Source: Paraburkholderia lycopersici
GTDB taxonomy: Bacteria > Pseudomonadota > Gammaproteobacteria > Burkholderiales > Burkholderiaceae
DNA length: 63,645 nt
Direction of reading: 5' to 3'
Assembly (NCBI RefSeq): GCF_900096975.1
Contig: NZ_FMYQ01000036.1
Location: 1 to 63,645 of the forward strand
The notes below the pieces were generated by a model that was not told the DNA's origin, made no database searches, and saw nothing but the letters and a program-made list of their open reading frames with translations. The position numbers and the translations under genes are program-made. Shown piece by piece: positions 35,154 to 44,822 of this stretch (positions are counted from its first letter, which is position 1; every line of letters starts with the position of its first letter).

Positions 35154-36608
35154 ATGACAACAATACATCGAGAGTTCTCTTTGTACCGTAGCTGTTCCGC
35201 GCTTGCATGCCTCGCACTGATCGCCGGATGCGCCTCGGCGCCCGAGGGCGCGGCGCCGAAGAGCAACGGCTGGATGAAGGACGAAGTCTCCGACTCTTAC
35301 GTTTTCGGCTATCCGCTCGTGCTCATGGACGTGTCGCGCGAGGCCGCCACCGGCAACGGGCCCGGCCAGGCCGCGACGAACACGCTGCGCCACGCGCAGT
35401 CGCTGCCGCCCGTCGGGGCATCGAGTCCGCCCGAACCCAATCTCGACGCGCTTGCTTCGAGCGGCTGGCTCGACGTTTCACGCGAGCCGGTGCTCGTCAC
35501 GCTGCCCGACACGCATGGGCGCTACATGGACGCGCGCGCGCTCGACATGTGGACGAACGTCGTCTGGTCAACGGGCGCTGCGCAAACCGGCGAGCGTGTC
35601 GGCGGCATGAAGACGCAAACGATTGCATTCGTCCCGGTCGGCTGGAAGGGCGCGCTGCCTGCGCGCGTGAAGAGCGTGGAGGTGACGACGCGCTACGTGT
35701 GGTTCCTCGCGCGCATCCAGACGCGCGGCGGCGGCGACCTCGCGGCCGTGCGCCGGCTGCAGCACGGCCTGCAGGTCACGCCGCTCTCCGCCTGGGACGA
35801 TCGCGCCGCACACGGCAAAGGCGGCGCCCGCGGCGCGCGCGGCGACGAGCCGGGCGGCGCCACGCAGAGCGGCGACCCAGCCGCGCCGGGCACGCCGGCG
35901 GCGCAAGTCGCGACGCTCGACGCGAACGGCTTTTTCGATCGTCTCGCGCAGGCGCTGGAAGACAACCCGCCCACGCCCGACGACCCGCACGCGCTCAAGA
36001 TTCTCGGCGACATCGGCGTGCGCGCGGGCGACCCGGCACAACTGCCCTCGGGGGCGAAGGACGCCGCGGTCGTGAAGGCGGGCCTCGCTGACGGCCGCGC
36101 GCGCATCGCGACGCCGCCGCCCAACCTGCTGGCCGGCAACGGCTGGCTCTGGGTGGGCGACGACGCGGGCAACTACGGTCCCGACTACGCGCTGCGCGCC
36201 TACGCGGCTTATACCTCGCCGGGGTTGCCGACGAGCCGCGACGAAGTGCGCGCGCGCGTGAGACAGGACAGCGACGGCCACCAACTGAACGGTGCGAACC
36301 GCTACACGATCCACTTCACCGCGAAGCAGTTGCCGCCGGTGCGCGGTTTCTGGTCGATCACGGCCTATACGAGCGACGGCGCGCTCGACGCCGACGCGCC
36401 CGTGCGCGTGGCGTTCGGCGAGCGCAGCGGTGCGCGGCGCAACCGCGACGGCTCGCTCGACGTGCACGTGAGCGCGCAGCGGCCGCGCGGCGGTGCGAAC
36501 TGGGTACCCGCGCCGCATGGCGACTTCCGCCTCGTGATGCGGCTCTATGCGCCGAAGCCGCAGGCGACCGACGGCAGCTGGCAGCCGCCCGCCGTCGAGC
36601 GGCAGTAA
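35154..36608 (+). CDS. DUF1254/DUF1214 family lipoprotein
   Basis: A 484-residue exported protein with lipobox LIAGC at residues 22-26. A DUF1254 domain starts near residue 45 (SDSYVFGYPLVLMDVSREAA) with LPDTHGRYMDARALDMWTNV, and a DUF1214 domain forms the C-terminus (NRYTIHFTAKQLPPVRGFWS, FRLVMRLYAP). These pairs are widespread in Proteobacteria; their biochemical role is unsettled. A low-complexity Gly/Ala/Arg insert sits in the middle (near 225-245). Start uncertain: ATG at 35154 versus TTG at 35181, which has GAGAG upstream and gives a more compact lipoprotein signal. An AT-rich dyad GCAATA-TT-TATTGC (34976-34989) lies upstream. Confidence 0.72.
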   Translation: MTTIHREFSLYRSCSALACLALIAGCASAPEGAAPKSNGWMKDEVSDSYVFGYPLVLMDVSREAATGNGPGQAATNTLRHAQSLPPVGASSPPEPNLDALASSGWLDVSREPVLVTLPDTHGRYMDARALDMWTNVVWSTGAAQTGERVGGMKTQTIAFVPVGWKGALPARVKSVEVTTRYVWFLARIQTRGGGDLAAVRRLQHGLQVTPLSAWDDRAAHGKGGARGARGDEPGGATQSGDPAAPGTPAAQVATLDANGFFDRLAQALEDNPPTPDDPHALKILGDIGVRAGDPAQLPSGAKDAAVVKAGLADGRARIATPPPNLLAGNGWLWVGDDAGNYGPDYALRAYAAYTSPGLPTSRDEVRARVRQDSDGHQLNGANRYTIHFTAKQLPPVRGFWSITAYTSDGALDADAPVRVAFGERSGARRNRDGSLDVHVSAQRPRGGANWVPAPHGDFRLVMRLYAPKPQATDGSWQPPAVERQ

Positions 36609-36908
36609 GAACGAAGCGGCGCGCACGCATTCCGCGTCGCGCCGCCGTTTTACTGCTCCGGAAAGCGCGTCCCACACGGGGGGCGCCCGGCAAGCGACCG
36701 CAGGGCGAGTTTTCATGCACGGCGCAACGTCCATGACGCATGCCCCGCCGCGGTTTCCGATCGTTACCAATTTCTGTGCCCGAACAGGCGTTTTCGCGCC
36801 GTCCCTCCTTCTATCGGGCCTATACTTTCGCGTGTCGGCATCCCCGGATCCCCGACTCCAGACCCACATTCCGCGGCGGGCCTGTTGCCGCGTCATCCGC
36901 AAGCAAGC
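36609..36908. other. Intergenic region before the DUF748 gene
   Basis: 300 bases. A terminator hairpin sits at its start; TATACT at 36821-36826 could be a -10 box, with no good -35. No gene seen. Confidence 0.4.
36616..36650 (+). terminator. Terminator after the DUF1254 gene
   Basis: GCGGCGCG (36616-36623) pairs with CGCGCCGC (36638-36645), with an inner ACGC/GCGT helix, followed by CGTTTT. Starts 8 bases after the stop. Confidence 0.6.
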
Positions 36909-39900
36909 ATGGCAAGCCTCAACAAAACGTCGCTCAACTCCTCCTTGCAATCGGTGCGCGCCGTCGCGCGTGCGCCCCGCACCCGGCGCATCCTCACGGG
37001 CGTCCTCATCTTTCTCGTCGTGTTCGGCCTGCTGGGCTTCTTCGCCGCGCCGCCCGTCATTCGCCACGTGGCCGAGCAGCAGTTGAGCAAGCAGCTCGAC
37101 CGGCCTGTCACGATCGGCCGCATCGCGCTCAATCCGTATACGCTGCGCCTCGAAGCGGATCGCCTGCATATCGGCGAGCGCGGCGGCAAGGGGGAATTCC
37201 TCGACGTTTCGCGCGCCGTCGTGCAGGCTTCGTGGTCGTCGATCTTTCGCGCCGCGCCCATCGTCGACGAACTGCGGCTCGACTCGCCGCGCGCCACGAT
37301 CGTGCGGCTCGACGCGCAGCACTTCAACTTCTCCGACCTCGTCGAGAAGTTCTCGACGCCCTCCAGGCCGAACAGCAAGCCCACGCCGTTCTCGGTCTCG
37401 AACATCCGCGTCGAAAACGGCCAGATCACTTTCGACGATCGCCTGCTCAACGAAAAGCACGTGATCGACCGCTGGTCGCTCGGCATTCCGTTCATCGCCA
37501 CGCTGCCTTCGAAGACAGAAATTTTCGTCCAGCCAATGCTGCGCGCGCGCATCGACGGCGCGAGCACGCTGGCGATCGACGGCAAGACGAAGCCGTTCTC
37601 CGCGTCGCGCGAGTCGGAAGTCGAGTTGCGTCTGACCGATCTCGACGTGCCGAGGCTCCTCACCTACGCGCCCACGAAGCTGCCGGTCACGGTGAAGAGC
37701 GGCAAGCTCTCGACCAACCTCAAGCTCGACTTCGTGATGTCGGGCGAGAAGCCGGCACTGCGCGTTTCGGGCACGACCGACCTGAACGATCTCGACACCA
37801 CCGACAACGCCGCCGCGCCGTTGTTCGGCGCGCGCAGCCTGCATGTGGCGGCGGCTTCGCTCGAACCGTTCGGCAACGTGTATCGCTTCGACGACATTCG
37901 CCTCGACGCGCCTGCGCTGTGGATCGCGCGCGACAAGCAAGGCGTGCTGAGCATCGAGAAGCTGATGGGCGCGCCGGCCGCGAACCCGGCCGCGAGCGCC
38001 ACGCCGGCTTCGGGCGCTTCGGTCGCCGCAACGGCCCAGGCGGCACCGGCCGTTGCGAAGCACGCGCCGTTCGATCTCTCGATCCGCCAGTTCGCGCTCA
38101 CGAACGGCACGGTGCACGTGGACGACGCGGTGCCGGCGCGACCGGTGAGCGTCCAATTGAGTCAGCTTTCCACCACGCTCGCGAACTTCTCGACCACGGC
38201 GAAGGCGGGCGCGCCTTTCACGTTCGCGACCAGCGCGAGCGACGGCGGCGCGATCAAGGCGTCGGGCACGTTCAGCCTTGCGGGCAAGAATGCGCAGGTC
38301 AACATCGCGCTTCAGTCCGTGGCGCTGCCGCAGGTGCAACCGTATATCGACAATCTCACCGGCGCGCAGATCGTCGACGGCAAGCTGAACCTCACGTCCA
38401 CGCTCACGGCCGACTGGGCCCGGCAGCCCGCCGCCGTGCAGGTCGGCCAGAGCACGCTCGGGCTCGAGTCGCTCAAGATCGCGACGCGCGGCACGAAGGC
38501 GCCCGCCATCTCGCTCGCCCAGGGCACGGTGCAGGTGAGCGGCGTGGATGTCGCGGCGCGCAAGGCGCAGATCGCCTCGGTGGACGTGACCGGCCTCGTG
38601 GTGAACGCCGGGCGCCAGAAGGACGGCAAGATCGACCTCGCGCAGCTCGCCTCCACGCATCGTGCGGCGCCTGAGCGCACGGCGATTCACGCGGCGCAGA
38701 AGTCGGTGCAGGAAGGGCCTGCCTGGCGCTACACGATCGACGCGCTGACGTTGAGCAACGGCGCGATCAACGTCACGGACAATTCGACGCCGCGCCCGGT
38801 GAAGCTCGCCATCGCGCCGCTCGACCTGAAGATCCAGCAGATCAGCGACGATCTGGGTCACCCGCTGCCGATCGACCTGAAGGCGACCGTCAATCGCAAG
38901 GGCACGTTGGCGCTGAGCGGCAAGGTGAAGCCCACGCCGCTCGCGGCGCAACTGAAGATCGACGCGAACCGCCTCGACGCGGCCGCTTTCGAGCCTTACT
39001 TCGGCAACCAGCTCAACGCGGTGGTGGCGAGCGCGCTGCTCAACATGAACGGGCAGCTCGCGGTGGAGCAGGGCAAGGCGCTCAAGGCGAACTATCGCGG
39101 CAACGCGGCGCTCGTGGACGTGCGCATGCTCGACAAGGCGACCTCGGGCCCGTTCGCGGGCTGGCGCTCGCTCGCGCTCACGAACCTGAAGGCGACCTAC
39201 GACGAAACGCGTGGCACCGACGTGGATGCGAGCCGTGTGACCTTCGCCGGCTTCTATGGTCGCGTGCTGCTCGACGCGCAAGGCAAGCTCAATCTCAAGG
39301 ACGTGGTCGCGCATCAAAGCGGCGAGGCGCAGTCGCTCACGCAGGACACGAGCGCGGCGCGCCGCGGCGGCCTCGAGCCCGTGCCGCTCTCGCCCCAGGC
39401 CGCGAGCGCGCCGCAGCAAGCCGTGGCCGCTTCCGCGCCCGCGGCGGCTTCCGCGCCGCCGACGGTGGAGGCCGCGCAGGCGCCGAAGCATCCCGTGCGC
39501 CTGCATTTCGGCGAACTGGTGCTGCAAGGCGGCCGCGTGAACTACACCGACAACTTCATCAAGCCGAACTACACGGCCGATCTCGTGCAGATCCAGGGCA
39601 CGGTGGGCGCGTTCGGCACGGAATCGACCACGCCGGCGCCGGTGGACGTCACCGCGAAGCTCGCCGCGAACGGGCCCATCACGATCAAGGGCTCGGTCAA
39701 TCCGCTCATCGAGAAGCCTTCGCTCGACCTCACAGCGAGCGCGCATGACATCGAGCTCACGAACCTCACGCCGTACTCGGCGAAGTACGCGGGCTACCCG
39801 ATCACGAAGGGCAAGCTCAACGTCGACCTGCACTATCAGCTCGCGAACGACCAGCTCACGGCGAACAACCACATATTCATCGACCAGCTCACGTTCGGCG

Positions 39901-40682
39901 ACCACGTCGACAACGACACGGCCACGAAGCTGCCGGTGCGTCTCGCGATCTCGCTGCTCAAGAACCGGCGCGGCGAAATCGATGTGAACATTCCCGTGTC
40001 GGGCTCGCTCTCGAATCCCGAGTTCAGCCTGGGCGGCCTGATCTGGAAGGCTGTGCTCAACCTCATCGCGAAGGCGGTGACGGCGCCGTTTTCCCTGCTC
40101 GCCAACGCGTTCGGCGGCGGCGGCGAGGAGCTGGGCTACGTCGAGTTCGCGCCGGGCACCGCCACGCTCACCGACGCGGACCAGAAGAAGCTCGACACCA
40201 TCGCGAAGGCGCTCGACGACAAGCCCTCCGTCAAGATCGACCTGATCGGCCGCGTCGATCCGGCCGTGGACACGCCCGCGCTGCGCGAGCAGTACGTGGA
40301 CCAGCTCGTGCGTCTCGAGAAGGTGAAGGACACGGTGGGCAACGGCGAGAGCGTCGATACCTCGCAGGTCAAGGTGGACGGCAAGGAGTATGAGAAGTAC
40401 CTCACCAAGGTCTACAAGTCCGCGGACTTCAAGAAGCCGCGCAACATGATCGGCTTCACGAAGGCGCTGCCCGTGGACGACATGAAGCAGGCGCTCGCCG
40501 ACCATGCGAGCGTGGACGACGCGACCTTGCGCGACCTCGCGCAGCGGCGTGCGCAGGCGGTGCAGCAGTATTTCGAGGGCAAGGTCGATCCGGACCGCGT
40601 ATTCGTCGTCGCGCCGAAGCTGGACGCGAAGGGCATCGACGACAAGGGCGCCACCACGCGCGTGGATTTCGGGCTGAAGTAG
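36909..40682 (+). CDS. DUF748/AsmA-like envelope protein with OmpA-like end
   Basis: A 1257-residue protein with one N-terminal membrane helix (about residues 28-47, RILTGVLIFLVVFGLLGFFA). A very long periplasmic part follows, built of repeating beta-rich units typical of AsmA/DUF748 proteins (VTIGRIALNPYTLRLEADRL; several LxLxNGxVxxxD repeats such as FALTNGTVHVDD, LTLSNGAINVTD, LVLQGGRVNYTD). Near the end, VEFAPGTATLTDADQKKLDT looks like the start of an OmpA-type domain. AsmA-like bridge proteins are thought to carry phospholipids between membranes, which is inference here. Two Ala/Pro linkers lie near 365-385 and 830-865. Single gene. Confidence 0.75.
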   Translation: MASLNKTSLNSSLQSVRAVARAPRTRRILTGVLIFLVVFGLLGFFAAPPVIRHVAEQQLSKQLDRPVTIGRIALNPYTLRLEADRLHIGERGGKGEFLDVSRAVVQASWSSIFRAAPIVDELRLDSPRATIVRLDAQHFNFSDLVEKFSTPSRPNSKPTPFSVSNIRVENGQITFDDRLLNEKHVIDRWSLGIPFIATLPSKTEIFVQPMLRARIDGASTLAIDGKTKPFSASRESEVELRLTDLDVPRLLTYAPTKLPVTVKSGKLSTNLKLDFVMSGEKPALRVSGTTDLNDLDTTDNAAAPLFGARSLHVAAASLEPFGNVYRFDDIRLDAPALWIARDKQGVLSIEKLMGAPAANPAASATPASGASVAATAQAAPAVAKHAPFDLSIRQFALTNGTVHVDDAVPARPVSVQLSQLSTTLANFSTTAKAGAPFTFATSASDGGAIKASGTFSLAGKNAQVNIALQSVALPQVQPYIDNLTGAQIVDGKLNLTSTLTADWARQPAAVQVGQSTLGLESLKIATRGTKAPAISLAQGTVQVSGVDVAARKAQIASVDVTGLVVNAGRQKDGKIDLAQLASTHRAAPERTAIHAAQKSVQEGPAWRYTIDALTLSNGAINVTDNSTPRPVKLAIAPLDLKIQQISDDLGHPLPIDLKATVNRKGTLALSGKVKPTPLAAQLKIDANRLDAAAFEPYFGNQLNAVVASALLNMNGQLAVEQGKALKANYRGNAALVDVRMLDKATSGPFAGWRSLALTNLKATYDETRGTDVDASRVTFAGFYGRVLLDAQGKLNLKDVVAHQSGEAQSLTQDTSAARRGGLEPVPLSPQAASAPQQAVAASAPAAASAPPTVEAAQAPKHPVRLHFGELVLQGGRVNYTDNFIKPNYTADLVQIQGTVGAFGTESTTPAPVDVTAKLAANGPITIKGSVNPLIEKPSLDLTASAHDIELTNLTPYSAKYAGYPITKGKLNVDLHYQLANDQLTANNHIFIDQLTFGDHVDNDTATKLPVRLAISLLKNRRGEIDVNIPVSGSLSNPEFSLGGLIWKAVLNLIAKAVTAPFSLLANAFGGGGEELGYVEFAPGTATLTDADQKKLDTIAKALDDKPSVKIDLIGRVDPAVDTPALREQYVDQLVRLEKVKDTVGNGESVDTSQVKVDGKEYEKYLTKVYKSADFKKPRNMIGFTKALPVDDMKQALADHASVDDATLRDLAQRRAQAVQQYFEGKVDPDRVFVVAPKLDAKGIDDKGATTRVDFGLK

Positions 40683-40714
40683 AGGCGCGCTGCACCGTGG
40701 CGGCGCGTTCGGGT

Positions 40715-42241
40715 TTATCCGGCGCGCCGTTGTTTTTGCGGTTTGGCGAACGCGTGCGTTTCTATCACCTGGGCGAGCGTCGCGAACGCCGGCTCGATTT
40801 CTTCGTGCGGCACGCACGCATAACCCGTTAGCAATCCTTTGAGCTCCTGGCGCACGCTGTAATAAGCGGCGAGCGGACGCACGATCACACCTGCGTCGTA
40901 GGCGGCCGCGGCGATGGCGCGATCGTCGGCGTGGTCGGGCAGGCCCAGTACGAAATGGAGGCCCGCCTCGTCGCCCATGACCGGCAGCGCGTCGCCGAAA
41001 TGACTCGTCACCGCGTCGATCAGCAACTGGCGCCGCTCGCCGTAAAGCATGCGCATGCGGCGCACGTGCGAGGTGAGATAGCCGTCCATGATGAACTCCG
41101 CGAGCACGGCCTGCTGCATGAGCTGCCCTTCGCGGTAAAGTTCCGCCACGCCGGTGCGAAACATGGCCGCGAGCCGTTCGGGCACGACCATGTAGCCAAT
41201 GCGCAGGCCCGGAAACAGAAGCTTGCCGAGGCTGCCCACGTAAATCACGCGGCCCGAGTCGTCGAGCCCCTGGAGCGACGCGAGCGGCCGGCTGCCATAG
41301 CGGAACTCGCTGTCGTAGTCGTCCTCGATGATCCACACCTTGTGCTGGCGCGCGTATTCGAGCAGCGTGCGGCGGCGGGCGAGGCTCATCACCATGCCGA
41401 GCGGATACTGATGCGAGGGCGTGACGAGCGCGATGCGCGGCGGTTCGCGCAGGTCCTGTTCGCGCGGGTTGAGGCCTTCGGCATCGACGGGAACGGGCGC
41501 GAGCTTCAGCCCCGACGCTCGCAACACACTGCGCGCGCCCCAGTAGCACGGCTCCTCCACCCACGCGATGTCGCCGTAGTCGGCGAGCAGACGCACGGCC
41601 AGATCGATCGACTGGTGGATGCCGGTCGTGATGATGATCTGGTCCGGCGTGCAGCGCACCGAGCGCGCCACGCGCAAATAGTCGGAAAGCGCGCGCCGCA
41701 GCGGCCGGTAGCCGCCGCCCGGCGCGTAGGTAAGCAAACCATGGTTCGCCGACTTCCATAGCCGCGCCTGCAGGCGGCTCCACGTGCGCGCCGGAAACTC
41801 GGCCACGTCGGGCACGCCCGGCATGAACGCGCCCCACTGCTTCGCCGAAACGCCCGCTTCGTCGATGAGCCGTTGGCCGCGAATCGACATGTCGCCGCGC
41901 GGGAAGGCGGCGCCTGCGCCGTTTTCGTCGCCGGCGGAATCGTCGGCGGCCGCGGGCGTGCTCACGGCGGCGCAGTCGGGGCGCGTGTCCGCCACGTAGG
42001 TGCCGCTGCCCGTGGTCGAGAGCACGTAGCCTTCGGCGCTCAACTGATCGTAGACGTGCAGCACGGTGTTGCGCGCCACGCCGAGGTCGCCCGCGAGCGT
42101 GCGCGAGCTGGGTAGTTTCGAGCCAGGCGCGAGCCGCCCCGTCAGGATGGCCTGCTGCATGAGCTGCAGCAACTGGCGGTAGGCGGGTTCGGCGCTTTCC
42201 TTGTCGAGTTGCGCCGCGAGCCATTCGGACAGGATGACCAT
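40715..42241 (-). CDS. MocR-type regulator (GntR wHTH fused to PLP aminotransferase fold)
   Basis: A 508-residue regulator. The N-terminal GntR winged helix (about 15-80) includes GSKLPSSRTLAGDLGVARNT, joined by a Ser/Ala-rich linker to a fold-type I aminotransferase domain with YDSEFRY and the PLP lysine in GSLGKLLFPGLRIGYM. MocR proteins sense PLP adducts of amines or amino acids (GabR: GABA; PdxR: pyridoxal phosphate). It is divergent from the polyamine-type ABC importer, with paired TGGYTCCAT sites next to its start. The start at ATG 42241 gives a normal N-terminus; 42316 is in frame but unlikely. Confidence 0.85.
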   Translation of the reverse strand: MVILSEWLAAQLDKESAEPAYRQLLQLMQQAILTGRLAPGSKLPSSRTLAGDLGVARNTVLHVYDQLSAEGYVLSTTGSGTYVADTRPDCAAVSTPAAADDSAGDENGAGAAFPRGDMSIRGQRLIDEAGVSAKQWGAFMPGVPDVAEFPARTWSRLQARLWKSANHGLLTYAPGGGYRPLRRALSDYLRVARSVRCTPDQIIITTGIHQSIDLAVRLLADYGDIAWVEEPCYWGARSVLRASGLKLAPVPVDAEGLNPREQDLREPPRIALVTPSHQYPLGMVMSLARRRTLLEYARQHKVWIIEDDYDSEFRYGSRPLASLQGLDDSGRVIYVGSLGKLLFPGLRIGYMVVPERLAAMFRTGVAELYREGQLMQQAVLAEFIMDGYLTSHVRRMRMLYGERRQLLIDAVTSHFGDALPVMGDEAGLHFVLGLPDHADDRAIAAAAYDAGVIVRPLAAYYSVRQELKGLLTGYACVPHEEIEPAFATLAQVIETHAFAKPQKQRRAG

Positions 42242-42249
42242 GGCCAAAG

Positions 42250-42281
42250 TGGTTCCATCAAGAATAATGAAATGGCTCCAT
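42250..42281. promoter_or_regulatory. Direct repeat TGGTTCCAT / TGGCTCCAT, candidate MocR operator
   Basis: Two 9-mers differing at one base, start to start 23 bp (two helical turns), immediately upstream of the MocR gene in the divergent region with the importer operon. MocR regulators usually bind direct repeats. A TATAGT (42302-42307) downstream could be a -10 box for the importer. Confidence 0.5.
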
Positions 42282-42446
42282 GGGATAGAGCCGTGACCAT
42301 CTATAGTAATTCGCACGTCAGTTCCGGTTAATGCCTCGGTCAGAATTTATTTGATCGAGACGGAACCGGCAGGCGGCACGCTGGCGGTTTCCGCCATGAA
42401 CGGGCCGCCGCACAAACCCGATGGGGAAAGGTAAGGAGACAGGGCG

Positions 42447-43541
42447 ATGAAGACCTCGGACGTGATCGTCAGCTTTCGCGGCGTGCGCAAGACCTATGAC
42501 GGCGAAACGCTGGTCGTCAAACAACTTGACCTCGATATTTATCAGGGGGAATTCCTGACACTGCTCGGCCCGTCCGGTTCGGGCAAGACCACCTGCCTGA
42601 TGATGCTCGCCGGCTTCGAGTTTCCCACCGGCGGCGAGATTCGCCTGGAAGGCAAGCTGCTCAACAACGTGCCGCCGCACAAGCGCGACATCGGCATGGT
42701 GTTTCAGAACTACGCGCTATTTCCGCATCTCACGGTCGAACAGAACGTGGCGTATCCGCTCGGCGTGCGCAAGGTGCCCACGGCCGAGCGCGCGCAGCGC
42801 GTGAACGACGCGCTCAAGATGGTGCGCATGGAAGGCTTTGCGAAGCGCTATCCCGCGCAGCTTTCGGGTGGCCAGCAGCAGCGCATCGCGCTCGCCCGCG
42901 CGCTCGTTTTCCAGCCGAAACTCGTGCTGATGGACGAGCCGCTCGGCGCGCTCGACAAGCAGTTGCGCGAACATATGCAGTACGAACTGAAATCGCTGCA
43001 CGAAAAGCTTGGCGTGACGTTCGTCTACGTCACGCACGACCAGGGCGAGGCGCTCACGATGTCGGACCGCGTGGCCGTGTTCGACAAGGGCATCGTGCAG
43101 CAGCTCGATAGCGTCGATCGTCTCTACGAGTCTCCGTGCAACGAGTTCGTGGCGAACTTCATCGGCGACAGCAACCGGCTGCGCGGCACCATCGCCGCCG
43201 TGGACGGCGAGTACTGCGAAATTCATCTCGCCGACGGCACGCGTCTCAAGGGTCGCAACGTGGCGGGCGCGCAGGCGGGCTCGAGCGCCATCGCCTGCAT
43301 TCGCCCCGAGCGCATGAAGCTGGCGGCGAACGGCGCGGCGCGCAACGGCGCGAATGCGCTGGCGGGCGAGGCGCGCGGCCTCATCTATTTCGGCGACCAC
43401 GTGCGCATGCGCTGCGGTCTGCCCCAGCAGGACGAGTGCTTCGTGAAAGTGCCGCTCGGCACCGAGGTGCTCCAAGGCTTCGCGCCCGGTCAGCCGGTCG
43501 CACTCGAGTTCGCGCCGGAGCATCTGCGCGTGTTCGCATGA
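42447..43541 (+). CDS. ABC importer ATP-binding protein, polyamine type (PotA/YdcT-like)
   Basis: A 364-residue ATPase with Walker A GPSGSGKTT (near 39-47), Q-loop QNYALFPHLTV, signature LSGGQQQRIALARAL, Walker B LVLMDEPLGALD and H-loop VTHDQGEA, plus a C-terminal TOBE domain. The sequence belongs to the PotA/FbpC/YdcT group that energises spermidine, putrescine or related uptake. First gene of a four-gene operon with binding protein and two permeases; divergent from the MocR gene. Confidence 0.85.
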   Translation: MKTSDVIVSFRGVRKTYDGETLVVKQLDLDIYQGEFLTLLGPSGSGKTTCLMMLAGFEFPTGGEIRLEGKLLNNVPPHKRDIGMVFQNYALFPHLTVEQNVAYPLGVRKVPTAERAQRVNDALKMVRMEGFAKRYPAQLSGGQQQRIALARALVFQPKLVLMDEPLGALDKQLREHMQYELKSLHEKLGVTFVYVTHDQGEALTMSDRVAVFDKGIVQQLDSVDRLYESPCNEFVANFIGDSNRLRGTIAAVDGEYCEIHLADGTRLKGRNVAGAQAGSSAIACIRPERMKLAANGAARNGANALAGEARGLIYFGDHVRMRCGLPQQDECFVKVPLGTEVLQGFAPGQPVALEFAPEHLRVFA

Positions 43542-43548
43542 GGCGCGC

Positions 43549-43581
43549 GGGCGCGGCGCACGGCACGCGCGCGCCGCGCCC
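43549..43581 (+). other. Intercistronic stem-loop between ATPase and binding-protein genes
   Basis: GGGCGCGGCGC (43549-43559) pairs perfectly with GCGCCGCGCCC (43571-43581) over an 11-base loop. No T-tract. In ABC importer operons such hairpins often protect mRNA so that the binding protein is made in excess. Confidence 0.6.
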
Positions 43582-43662
43582 GGCAAGGCGTCTCGACGAT
43601 CGGGCCACGTCTCTCGTATCGAAGGGCCCGGCAAGACAAACCACCAAGGAGAAGGGACTACC

Positions 43663-44706
43663 ATGAAGCAGATCGGCAACATGCGCGTTGTAGCGGCCGC
43701 GGCCGCGCTCGCACTCTCGTTCGGCGTGGCGCATGCCGCGGAGCTGACCGTCGTGAACTTCGGCGGCGCCAACGGCAACGCGCAGAAGGCGGCCTTCAAC
43801 GAGCCGTTCCAGACGCAAACGGGCAACAAGATCACCGCTGTCGAATACAACGGCGAGCAGGCCAAGGTGAAAGCCATGGTCGACGCGAAGCACGTGGACT
43901 GGGACGTGGTCGAAGTGGAAACCGGCGACATCGCGCGCGGCTGCGACGAAGGCCTCTACGAGAAGCTCGACTGGGCCAAGCTCGGCAACAAGGGCGACTT
44001 CATGAAGGCGGCGCAGCAGCCCTGCGGCGCGGGCTTCTTCGTCTGGTCCACGGCGCTCGCCTATAACGCCGACAAGCTCAAGACCGCGCCCACGAGCTGG
44101 GCCGACTTCTGGGACGTGAAGAAATTCCCGGGCAAGCGCGGCATGCGCAAGGGTGCTCAGTACAACCTGGAGTTCGCGCTGATGGCCGACGGCGTGCCGC
44201 CGCAGGACGTCTACAAGGTCCTCTCGACGAAAGCCGGCCAGGATCGCGCGTTCAAGAAGCTCGACGAACTGAAGCCGAACATCCAGTGGTGGGAGGCAGG
44301 CGCGCAGCCGCCGCAATTCCTCGTGGCCGGCGACGTGGTGATGTCCACGGCGTACAACGGCCGTATCGACGCCGCGCAGCGCGAGGGCAAGAACCTCAAG
44401 GTGGTGTGGAACGGCAGCATTTATGACCTCGACTACTGGGCGATCCCGAAGGGCGCGCCGAACAAGGCGCTGGCCGAGCAGTACATCGCCTACACGCTTT
44501 CGCCGAAGCCGCAGCAGGAATACGCGCAACGCATCGCCTACGGCCCGGTGAACGCGAACGCGATCAAGGCGCTCGACGCGAAGACGCTCTCCAATCTGCC
44601 GAACTCGCCGGCGAACGGCAAGAACGCGGTGCAGCAGAACCTCACGTTCTGGACCGACCACGGCGACGAGCTGGAGCAGCGCTTCGCTTCTTGGGCCGCG
44701 AAGTAA
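43663..44706 (+). CDS. ABC importer periplasmic binding protein, polyamine type (PotD/YdcS-like)
   Basis: A 347-residue protein with a Sec signal peptide (VVAAAAALALSFGVAHA, cut near residue 26). The mature start ELTVVNFGGANGNAQKAAF and WDVVEVETGDIARGCDEGL, with YDLDYWAIPKGA near the end, are typical of the extracellular solute-binding family that includes PotD and YdcS. AAGGAG lies 9-14 bases before the ATG. Ligand probably a polyamine or small amine; not readable from sequence. Confidence 0.82.
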   Translation: MKQIGNMRVVAAAAALALSFGVAHAAELTVVNFGGANGNAQKAAFNEPFQTQTGNKITAVEYNGEQAKVKAMVDAKHVDWDVVEVETGDIARGCDEGLYEKLDWAKLGNKGDFMKAAQQPCGAGFFVWSTALAYNADKLKTAPTSWADFWDVKKFPGKRGMRKGAQYNLEFALMADGVPPQDVYKVLSTKAGQDRAFKKLDELKPNIQWWEAGAQPPQFLVAGDVVMSTAYNGRIDAAQREGKNLKVVWNGSIYDLDYWAIPKGAPNKALAEQYIAYTLSPKPQQEYAQRIAYGPVNANAIKALDAKTLSNLPNSPANGKNAVQQNLTFWTDHGDELEQRFASWAAK

Positions 44707-44822
44707 GCATGACGCAGACGCTCCGGCGCACGCGCCGGAGCGTTTCGCAGCATGGTGGAGATGATGCGGCATGGGACCAGGGTAAGCGCCGGAGCGCTAA
44801 CGCTGGTCGACAGGAGACTGGT

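Noticed and set aside
35568..42224. 2218-aa minus-strand ORF
   Set aside because: Runs opposite the DUF1254 and DUF748 genes and in another frame of the MocR gene; arginine-rich composition and no domain. A shadow frame despite its length.
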